Part shown: positions 34,001 to 45,431 of the stretch, piece after piece | Position numbering within the stretch: the first letter of the stretch is position 1 | Layout: each line of letters begins with the position of its first letter | Assembly: GCF_000004195.4 (NCBI RefSeq) | Contig: NC_030683.2 | Coordinates: forward strand, 45,025,358-45,089,357 | Origin: Xenopus tropicalis | Lineage: Eukaryota > Chordata > Amphibia > Anura > Pipidae | Length of the DNA stretch: 64,000 bases | Direction of reading: 5' to 3' | Notes under the pieces: model-generated | What the model saw: the letters and a program-made list of their open reading frames with translations, nothing else | Told to the model about the DNA's origin: nothing | The model's database searches: none | Translations under genes and position numbers: made by a program

Positions 34001-35279
34001 TCTAAATTCTACTAGATACAGTGTTTTACTTGTTTATAAAATGTTAATGAGGCTTTTTGCACCTATTGTTCTAGGGTTAGACAGAAACTTGTCCCCTAAC
34101 AATAAGATGTTAATCGCCATTAATATGTTAATGATTCCCCAATGGGGCTCCTACCTTAGGTGTGAAATTGAGACTGGGTGAAACAAAACAAAACAGAAGA
34201 GCTTAGAATTGATCTGACAGAGTTACACTGAGCTTTACTCCATTTTGAAAATGTGGGGAAAAAATGTTTTTAAAATGTTGTATAAATGTTGTTTTAACGA
34301 CAGATTCACAAAAGTGTCTGTAAACTTTCTTTCTTTCACCAAAAACGGAAAAGTGGCGGTTGAGTCGGAATTTAGGCGGATTTCTGTTGGTGAATCTGGA
34401 GAAAGTGTTTTCCACCACTTTTCCCACCACTTTTACTCCAAAAAAGGGCTACCTCCACTTTTGTGAATTCCCCCCAAAGTCTCCTGAAACCTGCCATATA
34501 AATCTTCTCACTGCTGACTTATAAATACATAACAATAATTAACAAAATTCTCCAACAAGGAAAGACATACAACATCGCCAAAACCTTTTTAATCATAGGG
34601 AAATTAAAAGCTAAGGGTATCATTTAATCAGTTGGCATTTAGTGCAACCAATGTAGCTTATTAAACATGCCATTTACACATTTTAAAAATTCTTTTCTTC
34701 TTCCTTTCTCTACTATATGTCTTCTATTTCATATATCTTATAATTAACCACTTTAGTGCCAGCAAACTTTTTTTCCGTAACAAAAACAGAAGCTTGCACT
34801 CTTATACATCTGATTCAACAATTATAAATGCTCATCTTAGTCAAAGCCTAATGCAATTTTTTAGAAACAGGTGCATCTTTACAATTCTGCAGGTATCCTT
34901 TTATACACACACCCCTTTTAAAGGGTCAGGGCTCTGCACTCGCAATGATATTTGATATGCTGCATTATAAAGATATATGATAAAGGCATGGTGCCACAGA
35001 CAGTGTTCAATATACAGTACTGGCACTCTTCAGTCAATTCTAGAGATTTTACAATTCTAAACCTTCAGCTTATTTGAACTCCTATGTAATTTCAATAACT
35101 GAGGCATGTTATTTATTCTGCAGTTATTCTGCAAATACACACATTTCTGGCAAAGATATTCTGCATTAGCTGATCAAAGAATATATCAAAAAGACAGATT
35201 GAAATGCAAATTATATGACAGAAGCATAGTGCCATAGACAGTGTCCTTCCAACAGACCAGACAAAAGTTGCTTCCTTAC

Positions 35280-35374
35280 CTCTTGCAGACAGCTTTTTGG
35301 TGTTTATTATTTTTGCAGCATATTCCTGGTTGGAAGATTTCTTCACACATCTTCGTACAACTGAAAAGGCCCCC
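35280..35374 (-). CDS. camk2g: camk2g coding exon 2 (ATP-binding loop and catalytic lysine)
   Basis: The exon is 95 bp, the conserved size of CaMKII exon 2. It starts after an AG acceptor (35376-35375) with the G completing Lys22. It then reads [31 protein letters not shown] and a final G, followed by the donor GTAAGG at 35279. It supplies the end of the glycine-rich loop and the AAK lysine that orients ATP. The isoform call rests on VKKSSNQ, closest to gamma (VKKTSTQ as I recall it) and unlike delta (MKIPTGQ), alpha (VKVLAGQ) or beta (VKLCTGH). The next exon should begin with the rest of an Asp codon (DHQKLERE...) and is not in the window. Confidence 0.93.
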
Positions 35375-35955
35375 CTTAAAAAATTTAGAAAATGTTGAAT
35401 TAAACTAAGGAACAGCAAAAAAATGCAAAATTAAAGAATGTAGTGTGGTGCAAGCAATTTGCTATATTGAAGTAGTATGTTATTAAATGATATTATTGTC
35501 AAGAACAACTTAACAAGGACAGTTAACATAGCTTAGGCTGTACAACTAACACCTTCTGAGGCAGGTGTTACTCAACAAAAAAGTTCGAATTCGGTCCAAT
35601 AAACAGGACTTTCCTTGCTAAAACCCAGACAAGGTTTAAAAGATTGGCGGTTCACTAGATAGCCATGTGTGGCACGGTTACCTGTCTCTTGTTTTCATTC
35701 ACTTGGATAGACATTCCGAATAACCCGAATAGCAAGAAATAAAGAAAGGCTGCAACTCCTCTTCACTTCCTCATCTGCTGATGTACTATATAGCTGTACT
35801 ACCAAATATGCAGCACCAACACACATTTCCCGAACCAATATCCGTGACACATAATTGTATTATAGTTGTATGGGCATACATGTGGCTTCTTACATTCACA
35901 TTGGCTTTTGACATTTTAGCAGCATTCACACAAGGAAAGCCCCTTTCCTATACTG

Positions 35956-36184
35956 CAGAGATCCCCAACCTTTTATACCCATGAGCCACATTTAAATGGA
36001 AAAAGTGTTGGGGATCAACACAAGCATGAAATAGGTTCCTGGGAGAAGCAATAAGAGCTATTATTGCTACTTAATAGCCCCTAGAAATTCAAAAAAAGTG
36101 CACCTGCTTTGAGGCCACTGGGAGCAACATCCAAGGGGCTGGTAAACAACATGTTGCTCACAAGCCACTGGTTGGGGATCACTG
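35956..36184. mobile_element. hAT element, CAGAGATCCCCAACC copy
   Basis: The ends CAGAGATCCCCAACC and GGTTGGGGATCACTG are flanked by CTATACTG (35948-35955) and CCATACTG (36185-36192), an 8-bp duplication with one change. Same family as 18428-18735, opposite orientation. It lies in camk2g intron 1, about 580 bp from exon 2. Confidence 0.85.
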
Positions 36185-36403
36185 CCATACTGAACAGGAT
36201 TGTAAAAAGACTGCAACCAACAGAGCAAGAAAAAATGTGAGCATCAATATTTCATTCAAGTATTTACATTACAGAGCTACATCAGCTGACCAAAAAATGG
36301 GTATGTTTGAAAACATATGGTAATGCTCATTTTCATGGTACAGTCAAAAACAAACACAAATTTGTACAATTTTCAGAATGAATATGCTGACCTGACAACC
36401 AAA

Positions 36404-36550
36404 GCATATATATACATATATATATACACATATACATATACATATATATACATATATATGTTGCTAGTAGACAGGCACTCACGTATAAGTAGGTCCAAGG
36501 GAGCCTGGGTGCAGTCCCAAAATAATAGATGGAGTAGCTCTCTCTACAGC

Positions 36551-36589
<39 letters not shown>

Positions 36590-36590
36590 A
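36404..36590. repeat. AT-rich microsatellites
   Basis: An (ATAC/ATAT)n tract at about 36404-36460 and a purer (AT)n tract at about 36550-36590 are separated by about 90 bp of unique sequence. Confidence 0.9.
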
Positions 36591-38827
36591 TGAATATCAG
36601 GCAAGTCATCTGCTGGCCACTAAATAATGCACTGACAGATAAGGAAGTGAAGAAGCGACACAGCTTTTCTTAACTTCCTGCTGGTTTACAAATAAAAACA
36701 AAAGAACTGCAGCCACAACAACTATGGCCCCTAGTACATCATCACCCTGTTTAACAGGACAGGATAAGCCAGTGTATGGCCATCTTAAGTAAAGTTGCAA
36801 AGTAGACTATATTGATATTCACATAGAAAAAACAATAACCAGTAGTATAAGTTCTCAGGGAGTTATATTGTATTGCTAATAATTATATTTTTATAAGATC
36901 TCCACATTAAACTCCCGAGCTTCAAACAGGTTAATGACAATGCAATTAGTGTAGCAATGACGATGCAAACAAAAGGGCCGTCACTACTACTTCTCGACTT
37001 TATGTAAGAACAGAAAGGAAATTTCAAGCATTTGCAAATGCCACAGATATATAAAAGGTCAAGACAGACCATAATGTGGAAATATTTTATTTTTATTTAC
37101 ATATAACAAGAAACAGAAAGGAAGCTAACTAAAAGTTCTGCAATGCAGAGAACCTTTTAAGTGCTCTGTCATACAAAGAAGAAGAAGAGAATCTTATTAT
37201 AATGTATCACTAAAGACACATAAATGGTAACAGTTGCTAATACAGCATGTAGTAAAAAGCATGTCTAGTGACGGGTTGAAACGATGGCCCTGGGCTATAA
37301 ATGAACTCCCAGCCTTTTTGGACAGGTGAATGACCAAAGGCCGTGCATCCTGTTTTACAACACGGGTTTTAATCAATGTTTTAAGGTTACAAAAGTGGCC
37401 TTTTTTAAGCTTTCACAATCTTAGGAATGACTGCATCAGGAGTTATTTCTCAAAGGCTGAAACAAAATATGTTAAAAGATTGCATTTTCCTATTACTTTT
37501 ACTTTGCTGGCATTGGTTTGCAAGCTCAAAGAAGCCAAGATCCATTCAAAGCAATGGATGCATCAGTGCATGGAAATCTTTCTATCATGGTATTTACTCA
37601 AGAATCTTTGAGTTGTTTTACTATTAAAGTCTATAAGAACTTTATGCATGACAATCTAGAAACATGTTTGAAACTCCTTAAACAAGTAAACATTAAACCA
37701 ATGATAAAAAAAAACTGGTGAAAATGCAGAACTTTATGACATCACCCTTACTACTAAGTATTGTAAATTCACCATGATGGGGGCTGTTACCTGATCTCCC
37801 CTGAAACATAGTCTTCAGGCTGTTTACCATCCATGTGTACATTTAACCCGTTTTTAACAGAATATGAAAAACAACCCACTGCTGATTTTGAGCTTTAATA
37901 GGGTTTTCAAGAACTTCTGAAATTGTCTTTTTTAAATGAAATGCAAACAAAGAAATATAAAATCATTTTTATAATAATAAATGATGTAATGTAATCAGTC
38001 AAAATGTCTCATTGGCTGTGATACCACTATATTAAAAAAGGCAATTAACAGTTAGCACTTAAGATCATGTAGACTGCATTGTATTAAGGTGTGGTTTCTT
38101 GAGAAAATAGAAATGGTCAGGAAAAACTGGTGTGGCTACTGAAGATTTGGAAAGGCCTTTCCCACTGCCTGGGGGGGGGGGGCAATTTGTGTAAGTGACC
38201 AAACATATCTGCTTATACAGTTCATTAGAAATTCTTGACTTTTTCTAATTGTGTAGATTCAATGTGGAGCTGTGATACAAAAAAAGCATTTTACTAATGT
38301 TCTGATGCACACTAGTACACACAGCTTATACCCAGCTGCAGTTTAGGGCAGTCAATAAAAAAAAAAAGATAATTTTTAATAGAATATGCTCAAGTTCATT
38401 GTGAAAAGGCGACTATTTATTTTACTTTATTGTGTATCCCAAGCTCCCAGTTCCACGGTGTGGACAAAACAATGAGACAAGGCATTTGCTGCTTTTATTG
38501 TTCGCCTATTGGATGCAGATTGTGCAGTAGGTGCAAAATCTGCCAGAGAAGTCTCCTCCCTCTGCACTGGTGTAGGGGCTGCCTGGAATATCTTTGTCAT
38601 GGTGCAGATGGCTGAGTGAGTCCTTAGCAAAGAGGGACAATTACATTCCCCACGACCCACTCCTCTTTGTCCCACTGTCCAAGTGGAAAGGATGACAATG
38701 TGCCTAGAATATCTGCACCTCCCCCCTTTTGTGGTGCGGAAGACACTGCTGACAGAATACCGTTGTTGCTCTGTCTCCGTACATAGCATGCCCTGTGTGT
38801 CAGGTCACTAATAACTCAGTCACTACA

Positions 38828-39093
38828 TGGCAAGTGCCTCCCCCTGACACTTATCACTCTGTGCCCTTCTTCCAGTGCCAGACACTCTACATTCTTTTAT
38901 GCAGTCCAGTTGCTTTAGTGATATTACCCCCCAAAACTTCTCCTCTTACTAACTACCCAGTTTGGCAAGCGCCTCCCCCTGCCACTTAGCACTCTGTGCC
39001 CTTCTTCTAGTGCCAGACTTCTTATGCCGCTCCGCTGCTTTAGTGATATTACCCCCAAAAAACTTCTCCTCTTACTATCACCCAGTTTGCTTT
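38828..39093. repeat. 137-bp tandem duplication in an unrecognised GC-rich block
   Basis: Two head-to-tail copies start with GCAAGTGCCTCCCCCTG (about 38830) and GCAAGCGCCTCCCCCTG (about 38967). They share ACTCTGTGCCCTTCTT, GTGCCAGAC and TTTAGTGATATTACCCCC. The block continues left to about 38420 with no homology I recognise. Open frames across it have no domain signal. Confidence 0.7.
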
Positions 39094-39337
39094 TCTGAAA
39101 CACTGGTGGGGAGAGGGTTAAACTTGGGTTACAAGTGGAGAGAATACCACCCACCTCAAGTGTATCACAGCAGAGGAAGTGTTAAAATTGCTAGGAAAAT
39201 GCAATGACAAGAACTCCATCTGCAGCCAGCAATAAACTGCCACTGCATTTTGCTATATTCAATAGGCCAGTTCTTTAGAGGCTGTTCTTAAAGCAGAATG
39301 CGGGGACGGGCATATTCTGGCACGCTAGATTTCCTAG

Positions 39338-39357
39338 ACTACAACTCCCAGCACACC
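39338..39357 (+). promoter_or_regulatory. Staf/ZNF143-like motif in intron 1
   Basis: ACTACAACTCCCAGCA matches the core of the vertebrate Staf/ZNF143 (SBS) element, which is usually promoter-proximal. Here it is about 350 bp downstream of exon 1, just outside the island. Frog transposons can carry similar ACTACAA-CTCCCAG strings, so it could be repeat-derived. Confidence 0.35.
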
Positions 39358-39479
39358 CGGAAGGTAGGGGCAGTGGAAGGATATATCCCTGAGCATGTGG
39401 TTAATACGCATGAGTGCAGGATACGTGTGAGTATGAGATATGTATCCATAATGTGCAGAGCGGATCTGACATTGGATGC

Positions 39480-40240
39480 GGATCCCCCTATGAGAGGCAG
39501 AGCTGCGTGTGCCCCAGGCTCCGAGTCCCTCGGCTGGGATAGGCTGGGATAGGCTGCTTATGCCAAGTGCCATGCCCTGCTCTATAGAAGTCTGCCCGGT
39601 GCCTTCCTGCCCACTTTCCCATGTGCCATGTTATGCACTGACTCCTTGCTGCCCGATTAGACTGCCCACCCCTTGTTGCCCCGTCAGCCACTATTGTCCT
39701 TACTTGCCAAGCTCCTCATACAGCTGATACTCGTCTGTGAAGCGGGTGCAAGTCGCGGTAGTGGCCATGCTAGTGCCAGGAGAGTCTCTCTCGCATCGGG
39801 CGGGCTGCTGGCTGACAGACAGAAGGAGGTAGTGGCGAGATCTTCTCTCTTTCTTCCTCTGCGTCTCACCCTCTTCCTCCTCCTCTGGGGCGGCTCCTGC
39901 TTCACCTCTCTCCCGTTCCCACCTTCTCTTCCCCGACTGCACAACTCCGGGCGCCTCCGTTTGCCTGGTGCCCCCCCTTTTCTCCCTGGGTGACCCTGTA
40001 CAAGAGACTCCTGTCACTCCGCTCTTCCCGTGCACTGTCACTGCTGTGTCCCACAGAAGGAGGGAGGTGTCAGGGGCGGGGCAATGGAAAAGCAAGTTGG
40101 CTTACCAACACCGCGAGATTTCCCTGGGACACGCCCCTCCTTCCTGCGGACAACCCTCCCCTGCGATGGGAGAGTGAGACGCACATAGGAGCAGTGACGA
40201 GGGCTTGGGAGAAGGGATGAGTATGGTAGTATTGGATTGG
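39480..40240 (-). promoter_or_regulatory. camk2g: camk2g promoter and 5' UTR in a CpG-rich island
   Basis: This is one of the GC- and CpG-rich stretches of the window and it straddles exon 1. Upstream of the ATG (to the right) are a GC box (GGGGCGGGGC, 40073-40082), a CACGCCCCT KLF/Sp-like site (about 40126-40134) and two abutting ATTGG pentamers (40231-40240), which are CCAAT boxes on the gene strand. I see no clear TATA box at a sensible distance. A TATA-less CpG-island promoter with Sp1/NF-Y type sites fits a broadly expressed CaMKII gene. The 5' UTR is CT-rich on the plus strand, purine-rich on the mRNA strand. The TSS is not determinable here. Confidence 0.7.
39704..39768 (-). CDS. camk2g: camk2g coding exon 1 (CaMKII gamma N-terminus)
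   Basis: The reverse strand from the ATG at 39768-39766 encodes 22 residues beginning MATTATCTRF and ending YEELGK, the start of the CaMKII kinase domain just before the glycine-rich ATP loop. The ATG has a strong context (A at -3, G at +4). The exon ends after the first two bases of the Lys22 codon (GGC AA) and is followed by the donor GTAAGG at 39703. This is the conserved CaMKII exon 1/2 boundary, and exon 2 supplies the missing G. CaMKII gamma is a Ser/Thr kinase that assembles into a 12-14-mer holoenzyme and is activated by calcium/calmodulin. The 5' UTR continues to higher coordinates; its start cannot be fixed from sequence. The frame stays open upstream to about 40095 but holds no further ATG, so this ATG is the natural start. 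Confidence 0.93.
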
Positions 40241-40706
40241 GCAACGAGACAAGCAGAGGAAGATAGGGGCATCCATAATGGTCGTAGGAATTTGCTTGCA
40301 CATTTCTTGTCCCAGCAACATAATTAACGCCTTTGGAAATACATAGGAAGTAGCTTTATATAATGCTGCCAGTCTTCTTGTAAATATCTTGCTACGGTGC
40401 ATACAGAACGGGCATAATGAGTGCAGAAAACGGCGTTCAGTGTCCTCTACAGGTGTAAAGTGGTATTGCCCTTGGTGTGCGCATTTCTCTGTTACAGCTG
40501 CTGTCAGTACATAGCTGGCTTGATGGGGTAGAGATGACTGTATAGCAGGGCCACCCGCTCTTCAACATTAGTTTTCCTGTTATCCACAGGGATTCTAGTT
40601 AGAAGAACAGCCAGTATCAAAATGTAGGCGTTACTCCCTCATTAAACATATTAAATAGCTGTTATTGGAGGAAATGGATTTTTGTGGACTACTCCTGCCA
40701 CTATAG

Positions 40707-41206
40707 TTAAAGGAGGCATATCCTATAAAAATTAGGAATGTACCAGTGAATTATACTCCTCTTGATATAGAAGGATTGTGCTTTAAAAAGTTGTGTTTGT
40801 GACTGATTTACAGAGAAATTCCACAAAAACCCCACTAGTCCCGCCCATCTGTGCCACTTCCTGCTGGATGAATTCTCTGGATGAGCTGGGGGGCTGTACA
40901 CTGCACTGTAGGATAGGAACCAATCAGCAGCTAGGCTGACCTGATAGGGAACTGAAGCCTGTCTTTGCTTGTGTGAGTGCAGGGCTGTGATTGGCTCTCC
41001 CTCTCCTACTGTGCTTCTGGCAGGGACCGTTAAGACACGCCCACTCTTCATTTCACTCTGGATCCGATCTATAAGGAGCTCCAATAAAGGGGACATTTTT
41101 ACAGAGAGGATTAATTTTTAGTGCAAAGTGAAACCAGCACCGTATATTATTCATAATTGCCCACAAAATAAGTGTATTTCCCATTTATCCAATATGTCTC
41201 CTTTAA
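40707..41206. mobile_element. TTAA-duplication element, 0.5 kb
   Basis: AGGAGGCATAT opens and ATATGTCTCCT closes the element inside TTAA (40707-40710 and 41203-41206). The interior includes an ATTGGCT CCAAT-type box and AGACACGCCC. It is only about 470 bp beyond the camk2g promoter, so it may add sequence to the upstream regulatory region. Confidence 0.75.
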
Positions 41207-41384
41207 CTATTTAAGCGAGTTGTGACTGCATATCAGGCACAGATTGAGATACAGAATAGGCCCTAGCATTTTAAGAAGTCCAAACAGAAGCCCAAACAGA
41301 CCATGCTGTGGCATCTTACAGCAGCCCCTCTGGCATTTGCCAGAATGTACAGGTTCCCAGGCCAGGTTTGATCCAAATAAAGGT

Positions 41385-41560
41385 GGCCATACACTCAGCT
41401 GCTGGTTTGGTGAGGTTGACAAGCGAGTGATTCTTCTCCCGATATGCCCACCTGCAGTCCCCGATCCAATGGAAAAATCAAACCTGCCCCATCGATACCT
41501 GGCCAATTTCAGGCCAGATGTCAGTCGAAAAGGTCCGTTGGTGGTGCCCATACACTGGCA
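41385..41560. mobile_element. AGGTGGCCATACAC element, partial
   Basis: TAA followed by AGGTGGCCATACACTC matches the left end of the 431-723 element. GGCCAATTTCAGGCCAGAT continues the family. The right terminus is not seen. Confidence 0.55.
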
Positions 41561-43039
41561 GATAAGCTGGCGAATCAGTCTAAACATTTTTTCTCTTGGA
41601 TGGCACAACATACACTAACACAGCATTGGTTTTGGTCTGTGCCAGGCCTTTTTCTTGGCAAGTGTAAACCCAGGAGATATGTGATATTAGCACATATACA
41701 AGATTGTATTTAAGGAGAATGAACAGAGAGGAGGGCATTTTTTGCTAACAAAGTAAATTTTGCCTAGACATTGCTCAGGTGGATCCTGACAGGGTAACAA
41801 AAACTGAAAGAAAACCTGATGTTGATATAGAATGGGTTCCCCTTTCAACGGGCCTGTGTAACAATGAATGAAAAACTGCATTTCTTTTTCTTTAACCAAA
41901 ACTTTTTTAAGGAGCATGTTACGGACATAGGTTTTTCATACAGACACATATTTATTTAATTTAAATACATTCAATTGTATCATAAGTGACAGCCATTTTT
42001 CTACTCCAATTGTATTGTTGTGTGCTGCATGGTCATCTGTTCAAGAGTAATATTGATTTTAATTTTAAATCACAGTGTTTGTAAAGCAATTCTGATATAC
42101 TGTAAGTTTGCTGAGATCCATTATCCCAATATTGCTAGATATTTAATTCTGTATGATGCTGTCAGTTGGTGCTGCAGTATAGAAATTCCAATGCCAGGGC
42201 CTGAGAGGGGGGCATGAGCGGCCAGTAATTTCCTTGGCACGACCATTTTCAATTATATATGTCTCGCCCTCAGATACATGTTCTGTATTGTAATTTTCCC
42301 TCACAGAAGCTGCAATTTATATAGAGGAAATGAAAAATGACTTTAAATGACTTGATATTGGCTTGCTTTCACTGTTAACATAATCTCATGGAGACACATG
42401 ATTTGACAGAAAACAGGTGTTGGGCAGTTGCTTTGTTTGCGATTGGCATGAAAGGAATGACATGGCAGTGCAACAGGCAATACATAGTACCCGGTCTGCC
42501 TTGGCGTTTATTAGAATTTTTTTGTGATATCACACATTGTGGCTAAAGTGTGGTCTTACCACAATTTTTTTTGCTTATCCACAGCTGTATAATTTTGCAG
42601 CACAGGTTAATCCCCCACAGTACATACCCAAATTTTAGGTCCCAGCTGCAGCATAATGTTAATTTTTGTTCTTATCCAGTACAACTGTATGGACACCAGT
42701 TCATTATATCATGAATTTATAGTGTGAGGACAGACAAAATGCAGAATTAAGGTAATGGTACACATTGAGATTCCAAGTGTTTTGTCGCCAGGCTATTACT
42801 AGCTCTGTGGGCAGGCAACAAGACAATTGCAATTGCTTTTCATTGATTTAAATAGAATCAAGGAGGCACCTACATGTCAGGCGATTATCAACTGCAAACA
42901 CTGACAGTTGTGCTTGACATGCTGGTGTACCCTTTATTCCACATAATTTACATTTACGGTAGATCCACAGAGCCATTCATTGTCTGGGTGTCGAAATGCT
43001 CGACAGTGCTATATATGCCACTGCCTTAACCTGCAAAAG

Positions 43040-43085
43040 ATTTTTTATTTATGACGTTTCAGGCAACAAATCTCTTTCTTAAATA
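43040..43085 (-). ncRNA. Retroelement terminal segment with decayed hammerhead-like motif
   Basis: The minus strand reads TTTAAGAAAGAGATTTGTTG, then CCTGAAACGTCATAAATAAA. GAAACG is kept and AAGA remains of the CUGANGA block. The stem is weak. The string is familiar as a dispersed amphibian repeat. Confidence 0.35.
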
Positions 43086-45431
43086 TGCAAATACAAAACC
43101 ATTGTGTTACAGTATAAAGACTGTGGTCCTACACTCAGTTGACCATTCAGAAGTTTTCGGATCAAACGATTGTAAACGGCGGGGAAACCTTTCCGACTTT
43201 GATCCTTCTGTGCATGATTTTGGAAGCCTCCCATAGGACTCAGTGGCATTCTGCAGCTCCAACCTGGCCTAAGGAAAGGCACGATACCGAAGCTTTAATA
43301 AATCTGAAACTTTCGTACTTGGCGCAACAATACGATTTTGTTGCACAAATTGTGTCACAAAGTACGAAAAAGTCCCAGAAAATATGCACAGTACGACCAA
43401 ATACGAATTTTTTGTATTTCGTACCTGTTGTACTTTAATAGATGTGCCCCTTAGCAATGAGACTGTTGGGGAAATGTAATGAAAGCTGCTACATATAATA
43501 CACTTCTCTGAGACTTTGCTGGATGATGATTGATTCTTTATACCTATAACTTTTCTACCCAAAGGTTCAGAGTCACCATTTACAGCTTCCACCCCTATTT
43601 CCATCTGTCTGGTGCTATCTGAACATGGTATGGAATTTGAAATTTGCTCCTTAGTCATGAGATTTATTACATGTTTACGCTATCCCCATTATACCATTTT
43701 ATACTATACCGTGTCCTCTTTCTTACCCTTGTCTCCTATCTTATGCATTGATACCGCAATATCAATAGGCCCTCAATATTCCCACTAGCTTATATTTTTA
43801 TTTATCTATGTATATCATTTTATTATGCTACTTCTATATACTGTACATTTTTAAATTAATAAACAGAGAGGGGGAACATCCACTGCAATATATAGCAAAG
43901 ATATATAGTTACAATGATTACGTGCCACATGTTAAAGGGGTAGTTAACCTTTATATTAACTTTGGTGTAATAAAGACAGTATAAGACTACAGGGACAAAG
44001 AACATTTCTTTCTGCTTGTCAGCACAAATCAGTCTGTCAGCACACACGGGTAGGATTTTGACTGGAAAACGCATACTTTTGTGTTTTCACACAAAACTTT
44101 TCCCCATGTGCTGATAGGCCAATGCTGTGCCTGTCAGTGTTTTGCAGACACAGGACAGAGGGCAGCTCACTACATCTTCTGCAAGTGGACTAAAATGAAA
44201 TGTATATTTAGATTTAGAAGTTCAGATAATGCTTATACACATATTTAAAATAAGCATAACTGAATGACCCTATTCCAAAAAGGGAAGTTTTTTTCTCTTC
44301 TAGAGATTACAGAGTCTAAAAATGAATACCTGTAGTAGGTTTCATAAATCAAGGTTTAATAGGAAGATGGAATCTATGATTTTTTAGGAGTTGCTTGAGA
44401 GAGAATGTAATTCATAACCCTAACCTACCCTTTACCAACATAACCCCACATTATTTATATACCCATGTCCACCCCACCCCTCTTTAATATTAAAACGTGA
44501 CAAGTATATAAGTAAGCTCCTGTAATAGAAGAAGATGGCATCGGAGCACATTGGTGTATTTGTTTTTCCAATTTTCACTTCCTTTAATTCATCTTGGCAG
44601 CAAATTGAGGCCTATTGCAGCCATTTATCAACATTAGTTGGCTGATATCAGATAAGAACATATATCTAAATTAAAAGGACATTTTCTTATGTTCATTGTG
44701 GCATAAATTTATATTTTAGGATATTATGTATTAGAAGGACTGACTCAAAGGAATTTATATTAGTTTCTGTATTTTTTTACTAAACTTCTCACTGCACATC
44801 TCAACTTGCCAGAATTCTGACTTCTGGAGTCAGCAAGTTTCTTCAGAATCAAACGCCAGTGAAAGACTCAACTAAATAAATTAGCCTTGGTCTGCTTAGT
44901 CCTACTGTACTGCAATTACTCAGCACCCTTAAAGACCTGTTGCCTTTACTAAGTGTGCAGAGTAAATTGAGTATTTTTCTATATTGTTTCATCCTTAATT
45001 TAGGGAGGTGGCACCTTTACCATTTTATAGTGGATTCATTCTGCTACTGTGTTCCCTCCACTGATGGCATTTAGCTGGTAAGCCCTACTAGACACATTGA
45101 GTTTGGACCAGAATAATTGTTTTTAAATATATTTTGCATTATATTTGTGCATTATACTAAGAGAACCTAGCTCCAGTAATTCAAGAATCTGGCTTAGAGA
45201 TCACAACCTGTTCTTATTCTGGGTATGGAAAGCTAATGTGTAAATAGTTCCTTTTAAAATCTAAGAAATGGTGAAAGCGGAGTCATTGTGAGTTTAGGGA
45301 AAAGCTGCAATATATTTTATAATTACTCTGTCTAGTAATCTATGAGAAGGATAAAACCTACTGTCATAAGGGGATACAACAAGAAAGGTTTTTTTGGGGG
45401 TAATTAAGTCTAAGCTGCTTTTGGTTATACA

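Larger units (their letters stand above)
32997..34370. repeat. 1.37-kb foldback, arms about 500 bp
   Basis: The left arm 32997-33524 and right arm 33868-34370 are inverted repeats. The outer part (TTCCGACTCAACCGCCAC..GTATCTAGTAGAATT) belongs to the host repeat. The inner part is a Penelope-like terminal repeat in opposite orientations, and the spacer carries an endonuclease fragment. Outside the right arm lies the CCACTTTTGTGAATTCCCCC terminus. Confidence 0.85.
1..35279 (-). other. camk2g: camk2g intron 2, partial (at least 35 kb)
   Basis: No sequence compatible with CaMKII exon 3 (60 bp, DHQKLEREARICRLL...) was found: I checked each GCTTC/GCCTC on the plus strand I came across against the reverse-complement pattern of EARIC and none fits. 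The interval is therefore read as one intron leaving the window, filled with the transposons listed separately. Stretches where I recognise no feature include 1-427, 1550-2360, 3346-4873 (only a short GATA run near 4434-4462), 5296-6440, 8973-10090, 10942-14200, 15466-16906, 17380-18419, 19239-20607, 21184-22189, 25213-25950, 27160-28314, 31270-32073 and 34481-35279. A 20-base C-run lies at 10221-10240 and an A-run at about 16000-16022. Confidence 0.7.
35375..39703 (-). other. camk2g: camk2g intron 1
   Basis: This 4.3-kb intron is bounded by the GTAAGG donor after exon 1 and the TTTAAG acceptor before exon 2. It contains a short hAT element (35956-36184), AT microsatellites (about 36404-36460 and 36550-36590) and an unrecognised GC-richer block (38420-39100) with a 137-bp tandem duplication. 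A Staf/ZNF143-like motif sits near 39338. From 36600 to 38400 I see nothing but AT-rich unique sequence and one G-run (38172-38183). Confidence 0.85.

Noticed and set aside
39684..40402. Several long frames in the promoter island on both strands
   Set aside because: GC-rich sequence has few stops. Only the 22 codons from 39768 match a known protein.
43269..43658. 129-residue minus-strand frame
   Set aside because: Its end overlaps a partial hairpin element ending at about 43453; composition is not protein-like.
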